From the NCBI RefSeq assembly GCF_964019385.1, contig NC_088654.1, positions 13,489,700 to 13,553,699 of the forward strand: a stretch of DNA of 64,000 bases, given 5' to 3'. The notes beneath the pieces were generated by a model. The model had not been told where the DNA came from, ran no database searches, and was given only the letters and a program-made list of their open reading frames with translations. Below are positions 11,896-23,239 of the stretch, one piece after another (position 1 is the stretch's first letter; every line of letters starts with the position of its first letter). The translations under genes and the position numbers were made by a program. The stretch comes from Sycon ciliatum. Taxonomy: Eukaryota > Porifera > Calcarea > Leucosolenida > Sycettidae.

Positions 11896-12476
11896 TTAAA
11901 ATTCTTTACAACAAGGATCGATGTTTTCCTTCGGATGCCCTTTATCGACTTGCACACACTTCTCCTCTCTCCGTTCGTCATAAGCACCATCTCTGTACAC
12001 TGGTTCATAAAATATTTCTTCATAAAACCCCTTCACACATGATGAAGTACAATTGGTTTTCGACAAGCTCAACCCGTAACGCGCTCAGCCTGCCTCTTGT
12101 TAAGTCAGCCCAGTATCTAAAGTCCCCTTTGTTTTCCGGCTACTCTCATTGGTTATCATTACCATACGGTCTGAAAACTTGTTCTTCTATTGGTCAGTTT
12201 AAAGATCTACTATCACAACTGAACTAGACGAAATAATTATCATCGAAGAACATTCTCGAATACCTGGGTGATGCACGAATTTTGATAGTGCTCGCTTCCG
12301 TTAATCGTTTTTCTTTGTAATTTTCCATTCATTTTCTGCTTTTTAAATTCATATTTGCTTTGTTTTCCTAGCTTACTATTGCCGTGGCTGGCTCAACGCC
12401 CTTGTCTCAGGGGATTCTGTCCCTGCATTAGCTATGCTTGTCACATGCTATGAGATTGTGTCTAATAATAATAATA

Positions 12477-13422
12477 AGGTACATACCGTATGCCGTTTAC
12501 AGTGGACATTACTTCTCTATAACAGAAGTTTTCAAGAGTCACTTGTAGTATGTTCTCGAATTTCTTTGACTGAAATCCCAACATTTGCTTTCAGGTTTTT
12601 CTTCTTTCATTTCGGATTTTTTTCTAAGTTGAGGAAAAAGTTGTAAGTCCTCGGGCTAAGTGGTCCATAACAAGTGGTCAATATAAGAGATCAATAATAT
12701 GCTGTTATCAATCTCTTAGTATTGACTCCCATTGACTTTCGCTACAACTAAGCAGTCAAGTTTTCCTGCATATTTTACTCCTTAGGGGTACAATTAGGGT
12801 TCGGCGGATTCTGCCGGCAGAATAATTGGCAGACTTCGGTACTTTTTCTGGTAAGTTTCATGCATGTCTGGTATGTGGATAAAAAATGGAGCAGAATTCC
12901 AGGAATTGCCCGCCATAAAGTTTGTATGGTTCTGCCAATTTCCGACTGCTTTTCGAGCAGAATCTGCCACCTTTTCGAGCAGAATCCGCCGGTCCTTAGG
13001 TATAATGACTACTTATATTTCACTCCTTATGAGGTTGCGCAGGTGGACGGTGCCTAGTGCAGCATTGTCCCTGCTTGAGTAGGTGGTGGTGTAATGGTTG
13101 TGCAATGATAAAACCGTGATTCTTTATCAATTTTCCATCCCACGTATTTCATCACTCAAGCGGAAACAGGAAATCCCTCGACAGGCGATCAGCCTTTGGG
13201 AAATCCTTAAATCCAACACAATACAATACAATTGATGAGGTGATCGTTCTTGAATTTGAAATTCGGACTGTTTGTCGTGATAAATCTAATATTGACTTTT
13301 TACTTGGTCAGTATAGGAAATAGAAGATCTCGTAAAAGACCTCGGCTTCGACTCCGTCTTATACTCGGCTTTTATTTCCTATAATTATAGACATCGTACT
13401 CAGTCAATATTATAGTTATACA
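12477..13422. other. No gene recognised; short inverted repeat
   Basis: AT-rich sequence without a supported gene. Around 12800-12815 and 12985-13000 the complementary blocks GGCGGATTCTGC and GCAGAATCCGCC bracket about 190 bp with several GCAGAAT repeats, which may be a small decayed MITE. Confidence 0.4.
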
Positions 13423-14327
13423 TATCACATGGCACGTGATTGTTGCCCGTACTACAGCGAGTCAGCACCTTTCGCGCCGCGGGCAGTAATATGCGATATT
13501 GCCCGCAAAAAAATAGTTTATTTGCCCGCTAAATATAGTTTATTTCAGTGATCGCGTGACTAGACTGTACATACTACGACGACTCTGTAGTGTAGACTGT
13601 ACGACTCTACGACGAGTCGCAGTGTAGCAATGAGACGAAGATGGAATTCTTTTGGGAGATGGACGTCCCGCCAATCAGCGGACACGGCCTCGGACGTCTG
13701 CCGTGTGGTGCTTGCAGGGATCATTTGTTCAGTCCTGTTGGCAGCTGGCCGTCGGCAAGCTTGTGGATAAGATTCAGTTCTGCTCGATGTGGTACTGTGA
13801 TCACAAACACTTATTTGAAATAATACCAATTCAACTCAGCATCATGCGTTTTCAGATCCTCGCAAAGTTACTGCCTCCGTGTGGTCTTCATGTGCCACGC
13901 AAAACTCTTACCAGGCTCATCTGTCCTCTCCCTTCACCTTTGCTTGAACAACAAACATAACAATTCAGGAATGTTTTGCAATGAAAAATACAGCGACTTG
14001 TATCTGGAGCTAATAAAAAGAAGAAAAAATGTGCTCAGAATTACACAGCAGGGAGTCGTCAAATACTTGCAGTACTGTATTTGACAACTTCCTGATACAC
14101 ATGTAAACATTAAGAAACTCTTTGTGGTAGAACTCTTAATTTTTCAACTGAAATTATGATTCTGCTGTGTTCCATTGTGGTTACCGTGTTGGCTATGACG
14201 ATGCCGCGCCGGTACTTTTTCTGTCTCTGTCTTTCAGTAATGTATACTCTCTGATGGCCTATACTGCTCTAGCAGACGTTTTGTTAGGGTGTAGGATAAA
14301 TATCTCCATTTTTCCTGTTTTTATATT
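13423..14327. repeat. Dispersed ~0.9-kb repeat, copy 1
   Basis: The segment is closely similar in direct orientation to 61081-61930. It starts TATCACATGGCACGTGATTG and soon contains a GC-rich hairpin around GCGGGCA..TGCCCGC. No terminal inverted repeats and no conserved long frame were found, so the class is unknown. Confidence 0.8.
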
Positions 14328-14594
14328 GATATGCAAATAATCGACGTGGAGACAACAATTTTATAATAGCAATCAAGAGAACAAATTCTGCAGTCATCGC
14401 CACACTACAACGAAGTCATGAAAGTTTACCAGAATTAATTTTCTTGTCACATTCAACAGTGGAAAGTCGTGACTGAAGAGTAACCATGCTTAACAATTAA
14501 TTGCATTCCTAACTCATCACAACCACGCGCTCTTCAGCCGAACCATACAGACACCAGCAAGGACACTTCCGTTGAGAGATAATATTGCTCCACG

Positions 14595-14640
14595 CCTCTA
14601 GACAGCTGTTTCGCTCCCTGTCGGAGCTCATCAGTAGAGG
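14595..14640 (-). ncRNA. Hammerhead ribozyme, type I, left arm
   Basis: Read on the minus strand: stem I CCUCUA/UAGAGG (6 bp), core CUGAUGA, stem II GCUCC/GGAGC with a GACAG loop, core GAAA, short stem III (AC-AGCU-GU), and cleavage-site C17 before UAGAGG. All invariant core positions are present. The sequence is identical to the copy in the right arm. The weak stem III is typical of retroelement hammerheads, which work best as dimers. Confidence 0.85.
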
Positions 14641-15132
14641 ATGATAATGGTGATAATGGAGGAATGATCATTCTTATACACCAGAAATGGCGCAAGTGCG
14701 CGCTTTCCACATATATCAATGGCATATGCAAGCTGCTAAAATGGTAAAGTGTGACGGGCGGACAGGTCGGTGTGAATCCTGAACGGCAACCGAGCCTGTC
14801 GCGTTGGGGGATCTCGGCGGTGAGTCTCGCCTCGCCTGCATACATGGACATTGCAACATCATAATAATAAACAACATACATGTACTTTCCATTGGCATCA
14901 GTATTCCGAGTAAGATTTTCGTCGCTTGTGTGGTGTGTTTCTCCACCAATGAGCGCGTACTATGATTATTTATCGCTGTTCTCACACTTTACCATTTTAG
15001 CAGCTTGCATATGCCATTGATATAATATATCAATGGCATATGCAAGCGGCTAAAATGGTTATGTGGAAAGCGCGCACTTGCGCCATTTCTGGTGTATAAG
15101 AATGATCATTCCTCCATTATCACCATTGTCAT

Positions 15133-15178
15133 CCTCTACTGATGAGCTCCGACAGGGAGCGAAACAGCTGTCTAGAGG
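15133..15178 (+). ncRNA. Hammerhead ribozyme, type I, right arm
   Basis: Same 46-nt motif as in the left arm, on the + strand: stem I 15133-15138 with 15173-15178, CUGAUGA at 15139-15145, stem II 15146-15160, GAAA at 15161-15164 and predicted cleavage after C15172. A TATAAG sequence lies about 35 nt upstream. Confidence 0.85.
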
Positions 15179-15493
15179 CGTGGAGCAATATTATCTCTCA
15201 ACGGAAGTGTCCTTGCTGGTGTCTGTATGGTTCGGCTGAAGAGCGCGTGGTTGTGATGAGTTGGGAATGCAATGAATTGAAAATATGGCCGAAAGCTCTG
15301 TTGCAATATTTAGTTCTGATGCTTAACAATGATTAAATATACTTTCAATGATGTGTTACGAGAACAAAATACAGTGCCAAAATAGAACGAGGGAAGGTGA
15401 GACAATAGAAGTGAAGTGAGAGCTAAGTGCAACGGCGGGTGAGAAATTATAACGCTAAAACTGTGTAGTGAGACAAACAATCATGCTGTGCAC

Positions 15494-16571
15494 CTACGAA
15501 AACAAGTTTAACGCAACTACATGTTTCTTTTGCTTACAAAGATCAGGCTTATGCAAAGGAATACAAACAGCCTCAAGCACTTTCAACTGACTAGCATACC
15601 GTGCACGACAAAGAACAGAAAAACTAAAATCATCATACACCTGCAGACACTTAGGGTGAGACAACAAGTGAAGAAAAACGGCAGACTTCTTACGATCACA
15701 ATCACCATCTGATTCCTCGTCCCCGACAACCGCAACCTCGTCTCCCGTCTCATCTCCCAACGCGTCCTCAGTGTCGTCCTCCGTGTCATTCTCCTCATCA
15801 ACACCGATCGGTCCCAGGCTCGCGTCATGTGGTTTCGCCTCTGTTCGTTGACTCCTCCTTTGATCTTGATGGTAAATTGTTACCATTGTTGTTGTTGTTG
15901 TTGTTGTTAAATCTTGTGTTCCCAGTGTCCTCGACGGTGCTTGATCTCCAGTACTGTAATAATTCATTGAATAATTAGCCGTCGATCGTCTATGTCTTTG
16001 AATGTTGATTGTGTTACTTTCTTTGTTGAATTCCGTTCCCTTCAGCCTTCTTTCTCGTTGTTCATGTTCAGTGCTTGCCTCATCCATATATGCACGTGCC
16101 ACCGACTCAGCCCCAGCACCGCCGATGATAGATGTAGGTGGCGGTTCTGGGGGAGGCAACGGCAAAGACGGCGATGAGGGCATTACCTCATCACAGCGTC
16201 CACTTTGGTTTTGAGCTGAATGTTGTTGTGGTGTGTTATCTTGTGTTGTTATGGTGCATTGTGTTGTGGTGACAATATGCCCATTACCCGACTCCAAGGC
16301 TCTCGATACGGGTAATGGAGGCACTATTGCCGATAACTGAAATTGTGCTAACGACGGCTGTGGCCGAGGGTTCTTCAGTGGCCTGCCGCGTTTGGGTCGC
16401 AGTGCCCGTGCCGAGCCAGTCAGCATTATGCAGTGGGACGCCCTGCTTGATAGGTGCGTTCAGATGTTGAAGAGTCCTTTCAACGCACCGACTACCGCAT
16501 TGTCGGCACTCAAATTGGTATACCAATTTAGAATTTATAACAACAATTAGGAGTATAATAGATGCAGGCAT
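15494..16571 (-). pseudogene. Penelope-like element, GIY-YIG endonuclease region
   Basis: In one frame (up to 16571) a block reading 'KLVYQFECRQC' then 'SRCVERT' then 'IKQGVP' matches the GIY-YIG start of Penelope-like proteins, with the usual Y-V-G changed to C-V-E. The frame changes near 16430 and continues as a 310-residue frame. This has an AT-hook-like 'KRGRP' near its start, a long Ser/Thr/Pro and acidic linker, and an end with 'HLLSHPKC', 'FSVLCRA', 'LEAVCI' and 'LCKQKKHV', as in the C-terminus of these endonucleases. No RT was found upstream, so it is a 5'-truncated remnant. Family assignment is by motif memory. An acidic host protein is the alternative. Confidence 0.55.
15890..15908. 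repeat. (GTT)n microsatellite
   Basis: About six GTT units inside the Penelope-like frame; on the minus strand they encode a run of threonines. Confidence 0.85.
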
Positions 16572-17870
16572 GGCCAGACAACAACGAGTTCATGGAATTT
16601 TTAAGGATTTTTATGTTATTCAAAATCGACTTTCGTGTTCCGCTTTTCGTGTTCCGTGTTGACACGTAGGATACACAACCTAAATACACTCGTGTGAAAC
16701 GTTTCGTAATGATAGGACAATTCCTTGAGGAGTCGGTATGATAAAGGTCAACTTGTATCATATCTGAGACACTCTCTCCTGTCGCCTATGCACTTGTACC
16801 AGTCTAAAAAAGTCAAGTATGACGTTGTGCGTAATCATCACACAAAAGTACTAGTGTTCCAAGCACAGCATAGCCTGGGCTATTGACATGTGCCCAATCT
16901 CCATCTCCTCGTTATTACCATCAAAAAAATTACCGATAAAAGTGACTGCAGCCAGGGTTATCTACTTTCCAAACCACACATATGTCTAGCTTCCAAACGT
17001 ACATGCGACACTCAGCAAGAATGTAATTCTTAACAGACAAATTCCAGCACCGTGCCTAACAACAAGCAGGGATGCTGCAACTGTGTGACATTAAGACCTG
17101 TTTACTGCCAGTACATCCCTCAGATACACCAGTTGCCGATTTTGTATATCCCCTGTCATGTTCAGGAGCACTTGTATAATTTTCCCATTAAATTTTACCA
17201 GAATTCAAAGCACTGTTCATCGATTTTCATATAGAAATCTTCTCGTGATGTGCAAGCAATATGTGTGCTTTGACACACAAGACTCCTTCTACTGCACATA
17301 TTTCAAGACGGGATACTCATAAATCCCATCGCTTCCTCAATCGTTCATGGTTACAGACTGTTGGGCAGACGGTATGGTCCGTCTTGACATTCGTTATAGT
17401 GATGCACAGTTCCTGTAGATTCATCCCGTCGATACAACGCACGTAATGTGTGCAAATGCGTTGCATTGTTATATTTTTCAGGCGCGGCAGTGTGTTACAC
17501 GCCATTTGAAACCATAAGTACTTTTTTGCTAATATTTTTGTCGCAAAGGAAACAGGAAAGTAAGTTTAGAATGGCCGAACACTATTTTTGTAAACCCTGT
17601 GAAAGCGGTCTTTAGTGGCAGGTGGTCTTTAGGTAGACTTGCACGGCATAACTCTACTTCAAGGTGAGACCGTCCGTGCTTGGCGACGTCATCTGTAGTG
17701 CCAGGCTGGTCGCTAGTAACGGTGGTCTTTAGTTATAAGTTTTACTGTTTACTGTCTTTTAAAGATAATCAAGAGCGGTAAGCAGCAGCATTCAGATGAG
17801 ATGGAATCGGAGAAAATAATTTTAAAGGAAACAGTCATGGGAAGGGAACTATCTGAAAAGCGAAAAAAGG
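16572..17870. other. No gene recognised
   Basis: AT-rich DNA with short frames only. I see no coding motifs, terminal repeats or RNA genes. Confidence 0.5.
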
Positions 17871-17965
17871 GCAGACCCACCAGCACTCGAGCCCGGGTTC
17901 TTGCTTGCCGGCAGCAATGCCCTAACCACTGAGCTATGGGCTGCCTTTGGAATGAAAAACTTGCC
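17871..17965 (-). repeat. tRNA-derived SINE head, decayed
   Basis: On the minus strand an A-box-like TAGCTCAGTGGTTAGGGCA is followed at tRNA spacing by a degenerate B box and then GTGGGTCTGC. The same order occurs in the better preserved SINE at 34990-35445, so both belong to one family. Confidence 0.65.
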
Positions 17966-17995
17966 AGCGCCTTCTGGATTGGGCCTATTTCCATA

Positions 17996-18062
17996 TCACA
18001 GTGGTTAAAGGATTGCTCATGACAAACAAGGTCCCAGGTTCTAATCCTGGGGAACCTTGCGT
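17996..18062 (+). repeat. tRNA-like SINE fragment
   Basis: AGTGGTTAAAGGA (A-box-like) is followed by GGTTCTAATCC (B-box-like) within a perfect 5-bp T-stem (CCAGG/CCTGG). No full cloverleaf is present, so this is a SINE head or tRNA pseudogene rather than a working tRNA. Confidence 0.55.
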
Positions 18063-18122
18063 TATTCTCTCCTTCAGGCAGTTCATTCTCCTGACAGTTT
18101 GCTTTTTTATTCAGTATACTTG

Positions 18123-19108
18123 TTGGTCCGTTTCATCGCAGTTGTCGCTTATCTATCGCAACTAAGAACAGGAGTTTTTTTACCGCTCTGTAAAATTTCC
18201 AATACGCATAGTGAAGAAGCATGATACAGGATTTCTTTCCGCCACAAGAAATAAATTCAGCGATGGAATCTGATGAAGCAAGTCGAAGAAAGGAAGCAAG
18301 GTTACAAAAATGTACAAAAGAAAACAGCGACGGAGCGCCTTCTTGCACTCAAGCACTCAAGCTTTAGTTTATCCGACTCTGGCTCTGTATCACTCGAGCT
18401 GATGCCACTTGAGCTGACATTCACTGGTGTTTATAGCTGCTGGCGTAGAGTACCGTATCTCTTTCTTTCTCCGCTTGGCGTATAGCAGCGATGGGAAAGG
18501 AACAGTCGCGGCTGTCACTTTGGCACTTGGAGGAACGTTACCCGTCTGTCACTACAGTACTGTGTGTTCAACAATGTTTTTGAATCAGGCACACATCCCT
18601 CACCAGACAGCTGTCATACGCTCAGCTGGATACACTGACCACGACTCTTGTACTGCCGCTGCCAGGTCGGACGATGTCTTCTTTGCCACCATCTCGCCAT
18701 CAGTTTGCAGGCTTGCAAAGAATACCAGGTCATTGCAGTTCAAACATTGCAGTTCAAACAACTCAGCTGGCTAGCCTGGCCGTGACTGTCACGCTCTCCA
18801 GGTCAGGATGTCGATTTCCCCTGCTACAGTTCCGGTCTTTGAGCTGCGCTTGGCTTTTCGCTGCAGTGAATGTGTGCATTCACTGCAGTGCATTCACTGC
18901 AGCGAAAAGTTTCCCACTTTCCCATCAAAATTGTATGAATCGCGATGCCACTGGCGCTAGTCGCGATGGGTTTTTTTCTTTCTGGTCTCCTTTGATCTTG
19001 CCATCACAACCTCCCAAACGAATGTGAGTTAGATATTGAGATCGGACTGGGTTTTACCTGTCAAAAGGTGCGTGGGAGATAAGCGACAATTGCGATGAAA
19101 CGGACCAA
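18123..19108. mobile_element. ~1-kb element with 32-bp terminal inverted repeats
   Basis: Segment 18123-18154 is the reverse complement of 19077-19108 with one mismatch (TTGGTCCGTTTCATCGCA...). A short inner palindrome lies at about 18850-18910. The enclosed frames (for example 18427-18774) are not recognised. A clean target duplication was not found, so the superfamily is open. Confidence 0.65.
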
Positions 19109-19169
19109 GTAGATCAAGGATTATCTAAGATAATCAGAAGAACAATAATACAGTGCGTCCGCAATTGTC

Positions 19170-19910
19170 AATATTTTGGAAAGCTCTCAGACTGTAGATA
19201 CTTTAAACTGGTTATTTAAAACATCTTTTTGTCGTTCATAGGTTGTCATTGCAGCTGGTGCAGCAAATATGTCACACTGAGCTGCTATGACGCGAATAAG
19301 GGATATGGACACAGCTTTGTGTACGGGAAATTTCCATAATAATTATACAATGCGTTTTTACTTCTTTCTCAGACAGTGAATGTTGAATTTGTTTGTGTGA
19401 CAATCTGTGGACTGCACGGAACAACGGCGCCACGGCTCGTCTCTCTCACTTTTATTCGTACGCAATAATCAGCCAAAACGAACATGCTATCGACTATGCT
19501 AGTATCTAAGCCTGAGGAAATATTTACAGATTGTTTAGTGCTAAGTGTTGGGTGGTAATTTGGTAGTGATGAGCGCGGTGTATGCAAGCTCATACTGGAG
19601 TATATAAAATTGGTGCTGGATACGTGTCAGGGCTATAGCAGTGTTATGCTAGTTCAAAAGTGTTGCTGGAGTAGACAGAGGGCTATGTACACAGTGTGTG
19701 GTTGTTGGGATTAGAGGGCTGTGGAGACAGCTTTCTTTGACTGCGCTAGATGTGCGGAAAGCTAATGATACCATCCTGTGGTGCACTAGCGGTCACCTTC
19801 TGTCCCCATGAGCTACCTTATGCCAAATGTTAAGAAATGTTTAAGTCATCTATAAGTACTAGGCCAAAGTGAGTAAGACGACAAGTCTTTGATCCGAAAT
19901 AGAAGAGACT
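19170..19910. repeat. Dispersed repeat, copy 1
   Basis: This segment recurs in direct orientation at about 20430-21780 (interrupted by a MITE). Its right end, from CGCTAGATGT to CAAGTCTTTGAT, also recurs at 29765-29940 and 30595-30770. The class is unknown. Confidence 0.7.
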
Positions 19911-20429
19911 CCTTAAGTTTAGGCTACGGCTTGTGGAGAATTCACAAATACAAATACAATTATTACTCTTTCCGATCGTCATCTCACGGTTGTTTGAAGA
20001 TCTTGAGGGCGAAGACGTCGGCGAAGGAGTTGTGTTCCTTTCTACAGAATGATATGCGCCGCGCCTATTGCGTCTTGACAGGAATTAACAATAGCCTAAC
20101 CATGCAGGTAAATAGTTTCTAAAGTTGTTTTTCTTGTTTTGTCACTTTGTTACGAGCTACAATGACTACCGTAACATTTCTGAAGATGCATAGGCAACTG
20201 CAATTGGAGGAAGGTTCGGTTTGGTGTGCGTGTGGCAAATGAACCAGATTTGAGATGCCCACATGTTTTAGTTTAGACATGGTGCAAGATCTAAAGGTGG
20301 TTAGAGCATAGTTTACGACAGTTCACTTCCCAATATTGCTTACTATTACTTCAGTTTAGATTAACCATCTTCCTTGTACATCGGTGGTACACTAAAACAA
20401 AAGTCATTGTCAATTTCTAGTAAAGTTTT

Positions 20430-21780
20430 TATCGCCGGTAGAAAAATCAGACTTTAGATTATTTTTATAAACTGGTAAGAACATTGTTTAGCGTTCATAG
20501 GACTTCATTTCGACCTGTGTTGCAAGGCTGTAAATCTGAGCTGTCATTAGGCGATAACGGGATATAGAAATAGCTAACTGTCCGCGTTGTACATTGTACA
20601 TGAACAATGCAACTTTGTTCCGTTCTCGGTCATTGAATATCGAAGTGGTTTGCGTGATAACACGTGGACTACACAAAAAACAGGGGCATGGCCAATGTCA
20701 AGCCTAGTTCACATTCGACGGGGCGCGACGGGACGTGACGTAAGGATCGACGGGAAACGACGGGACGGTCTGACGGCGTCCAATGTGAACACCAGGAACG
20801 GGAACGCAACCGTACTACCGTACAGATCGGGAAGCGACGGGAAGAGTTGGATCGATCCAACTTTTCATACCGTAGACGGGCGTAGACAAGCGTACAAAAC
20901 GGCTGCAATTCGAGTGTGAACAGGGGACGGCGTAGTGCGCCGACTGCTCCCGATTCGTACTTGGAAATTTTTAGCATTTCGAACACTGCGCTTCCCATGA
21001 TAACTCACAGAATGGCTAGCACGACTTGAGTTGAATTTTAGCAACATAAGATCTCATGTCACTTATTGTATTTAGGGATAGTTCAGAAGCGTGACAGACG
21101 AACTATTCTATCATTTCCTGGGGCTATTATTTGAATGCCACAACTTTCAGGGCTAATTTTTTGGTCTTCACGAAAAACTGATATTGTGAACTTGATTCCG
21201 CTTCTTTCAAGGAGAAATAATTGAAAGGAAGTCCCGAAACACGAGAAATTAGGTCCAAAAGTCACACCGTCACGGACCGTGCCTTATGACTCGCGCCGTT
21301 CGACGTTGAACGTCGCAACGACTGCTGCATGTCGTGTCGTGCGAATCTTACAGGATTTACAGCTCACCCCAGCCCTCCCGACAAGCGCTTACGTCCCGTA
21401 CCGTCGGCGTTGCGTCGAATGTGAACTAGGCTTCACTGAGTTTCATTCTTACGCAATAATCAGCCAACATGAACATGTTATTGGCCATGTCACTACCCCA
21501 GCCTGAGAAGAGATTGGTAGATGTCTATGTGCTACTCATTGGGTGTTGACTTGGTAGGTATGAGCTCTATGTTGCAACCTCTGTACCAATACTGGTACTG
21601 AAAACTTTTCAGGGCTAGCAGTGTTATGCTAGTGCAAAAATATGGTTGTTCAATTATATGGGCGGTAGGCTGAGTACAGAGTGTTTGGCTGTTGAAGTCA
21701 GGTGGCTGTGGAGGCAATAGTTGTTAAGTCAGGCATATCATTGTACCGTGAGTGCGGACGATGTGGCTAGTTTCGGCAGG
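20430..21780. repeat. Dispersed repeat, copy 2, split by a MITE
   Basis: Diverged direct copy of 19170-19760. The copy is intact apart from the 732-bp insertion at 20701-21432, which gives the pre-insertion sequence of that MITE. Confidence 0.65.
20701..21432. mobile_element. 732-bp MITE, Harbinger/ISL2EU-like, TCA duplication
   Basis: Terminal inverted repeats read AGCCTAGTTCACATTCGACG at both ends. TCA at 20698-20700 and 21433-21435 is the target duplication, confirmed by the uninterrupted repeat copy at 19.4 kb. A 3-bp T-N-A target site fits PIF/Harbinger or ISL2EU elements. There is no transposase; subterminal ACGGGA repeats fill the left end. Confidence 0.8.
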
Positions 21781-22089
21781 TGAGTCTGAGGACACGGCGC
21801 TTGATTAAACCTACCAATCATCACCCCACGCATAGCATTACAGATACCTCTCCAGGCATAAATACCGGCATTTCAAATAGCATCGGTGTCATCCACATCC
21901 TGCCTTATGATTGCGTGAGCATGCAACTCAGGGAGTAGCGACAAACTAGTCTTGCTCTTGTTGTTTTGTGTACATGTATTATTCACACTGGGGGTGAATA
22001 CGCAAAACAGAAATTACAGGTAGCAGTTCTGCGGCGCCTTTAGTCACGCTAGCATTCTTGATAATCGCGCACATGTACTTGCCAAGGGT

Positions 22090-22380
22090 GTGCCGTTATC
22101 CAGAGCTGTTTTCACCAGTACTGTGCGCTAGCTGCTTGAAAAGGCTGCGGTGCCAAACATCGAACTCTACTCGGGACACTCATTCCGAATTGGCGCAGCT
22201 ACTACCGCCGCCATGGCAGGGATACCAGATTCGCTGATTCGTTCTGCCGGCAGGTGGCAGAGCGATGTGTGTCTACACTATATGCGAATTCCAATGGAGA
22301 CCAAGTCCAAGATCTCGGCTCAGCTTGCCTCAGTGACCTTATCTGATTCTTTGCACGGACAGTTTATGTTCCATCCCTGA
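22090..22380 (+). pseudogene. Tyrosine recombinase C-terminal fragment (DIRS/Crypton type)
   Basis: The frame reads 'GHSFRIGAATTAA', 'IRSAGRWQSD' and 'HYMRIP'. This gives the H-x-x-R box, the GRW block and the terminal nucleophile Tyr of tyrosine recombinases from DIRS retrotransposons and Cryptons. A TAG lies 8 codons before 'AVPNIE' (about 22129) and the N-terminal half is missing. DIRS and Crypton cannot be told apart from this end alone. Confidence 0.75.
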
Positions 22381-22421
22381 AGTCCTAGCATAGGCATGTA
22401 ACTGCTCGATAATTTCTTAAT

Positions 22422-22440
22422 GCTGGGGGGGGGGGGGGGG
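22422..22440. repeat. Poly(G) tract
   Basis: A run of about 18 G follows GCT. Similar G or C runs lie at 42058-42071 and 49212-49225. Confidence 0.9.
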
Positions 22441-22470
22441 TTGTTCGGGGATAGTGCTGCTGCTTTGTGG

Positions 22471-22872
22471 AGCTCTATCGCTCCTAACTGGTCACTTGCT
22501 TCGCTAGTTGCTGCTCTTCACGAGCCAGTTGTTGCCAATTGCATTGGCTTTGCCTTGCAACCCCATTGTGGCACAATGTGGGTTTATTGCGGCTCCTCGC
22601 GAGCCAGTTGCTGCCAGTGGCCTGCCATTGCTTTCCAGCTCTTCACGAGCCAGTTGTTGCCAATTGCATTGGCTTTGCCTTGCAACCCCATTGTGGCACA
22701 ATGTGGGTTTATTGCGGCTCCTCGCGAGCCAGTTGCTGCCAGTGGCCTGCCATTGCTTTCCAGCTCTTCGAGCTTTTGCATTACAAGACCAGTTACTCGA
22801 AGCAGCACACTGTCTCCAAAACAATTCCTTGTTGCCTTGGGCTGAGTATGAGTGTGTGAGGGATATGGTGCT
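22471..22872. repeat. Tandem 125-bp repeat within a dispersed repeat
   Basis: Two 125-bp copies (22513-22637 and 22638-22762) are almost identical. The whole segment is repeated at 28350-28640 with only one unit, so the chromovirus is flanked by two copies of the same repeat. Confidence 0.85.
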
Positions 22873-23055
22873 AATGTCGCAGTAATGTAGTTAGTGTGTG
22901 TTAGCATCCACCGATCACACTGCCATGTTTGCATCTGCCGCGCACCGCTGCATCAGTGCATTGTGCACTGCACTCACACTGCCAGCGCATAGAATCGGGC
23001 ACGCTTAGCCTGACGTCACACAACTGCTTCCTTTGAACTTTTGCTCACTGCACTC

Positions 23056-23238
23056 TGTAACAGTTTTCCCCTGTTCTCTATAACTTTACACTCCCTCGCA
23101 CCTCATGCGTCTTACGCCTGTCTATTAGCACCTTCATTGGCGCCATTGCCACGTGTATACTATCACATTTTGCATATAACTGGTCGAGGCACGCTCAACC
23201 AGGCCTCTTACTTTTCAAGTTTGATTAAACCTGTTACA
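23056..23238 (+). repeat. 5' LTR of the chromovirus
   Basis: 183 bp, TGTAACAG...CTGTTACA, with 5'-TG/CA-3' ends. It differs from the 3' LTR at one site (GGTCGAGG against GGTCAAGG). ATTTTGCATATAA near 23170 may serve as a TATA-like element. Confidence 0.96.
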
Positions 23239-23239
23239 C

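Larger units (their letters stand above)
5672..12227 (+). pseudogene. LINE ORF2: EEP endonuclease plus reverse transcriptase, interrupted
   Basis: The N-terminal half shows endonuclease signatures: 'SLNCRSV', 'LTETWL', 'GDFNAH', 'LDLVIT' and 'SDHIQI'. An in-frame TGA stands at 6029-6031. Coding is cut at 6979/8202 by a DNA element. The RT follows with 'NYRPISLL', 'FFDLAKAFD', 'GVPQGSILGP' and, after a 1-nt insertion near 9146, 'YADDTGL'. It is cut again at 9641/11900 by the TTAA element and ends at 12227. Removing the second element restores the frame exactly across the TTAA. Confidence 0.88.
4440..12476 (+). mobile_element. Nearly full-length two-ORF LINE split by two DNA elements
   Basis: ORF1 (4636-5639) and ORF2 (5672-12227) are followed by a 3' UTR and an AAT-repeat tail (about 12460-12476). 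Removing the two nested insertions (6980-8201 and 9642-11899) gives an element of about 4.5 kb with an EEP endonuclease and RT, as in the Jockey/CR1 group. The 5' border is approximate. Several frame breaks show it is dead. Confidence 0.85.
14497..15283. mobile_element. Fold-back terminal region of a Penelope-like element with two hammerheads
   Basis: The arms (about 14497-14750 and 15029-15283) are near-perfect reverse complements; an inner copy of the arm end (14985-15025) lies inverted just before the right arm, giving a nested stem. Each arm holds one complete hammerhead ribozyme, pointing outward. On the minus strand the region lies about 210 bp downstream of a GIY-YIG-type frame (15494-16571). 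Penelope-like elements are known to carry hammerheads in their terminal repeats and to have inverted partial copies, so I read this as that element's terminus. Confidence 0.7.

Noticed and set aside
12595-12642. TTTCAG ... GTAAGT segment that looks like a small exon
   Set aside because: Only 48 nt, Phe-rich from a poly-T stretch, and without an LRR pattern.
18270-18300. CTGATGA followed by GAAGAAA, a possible hammerhead
   Set aside because: No stem II and the second core box is wrong.
22422-22885. Overlapping frames with repeated peptides on both strands
   Set aside because: They come from the 125-bp tandem duplication and its GC content; no motif and no conservation with the third copy beyond the DNA repeat.
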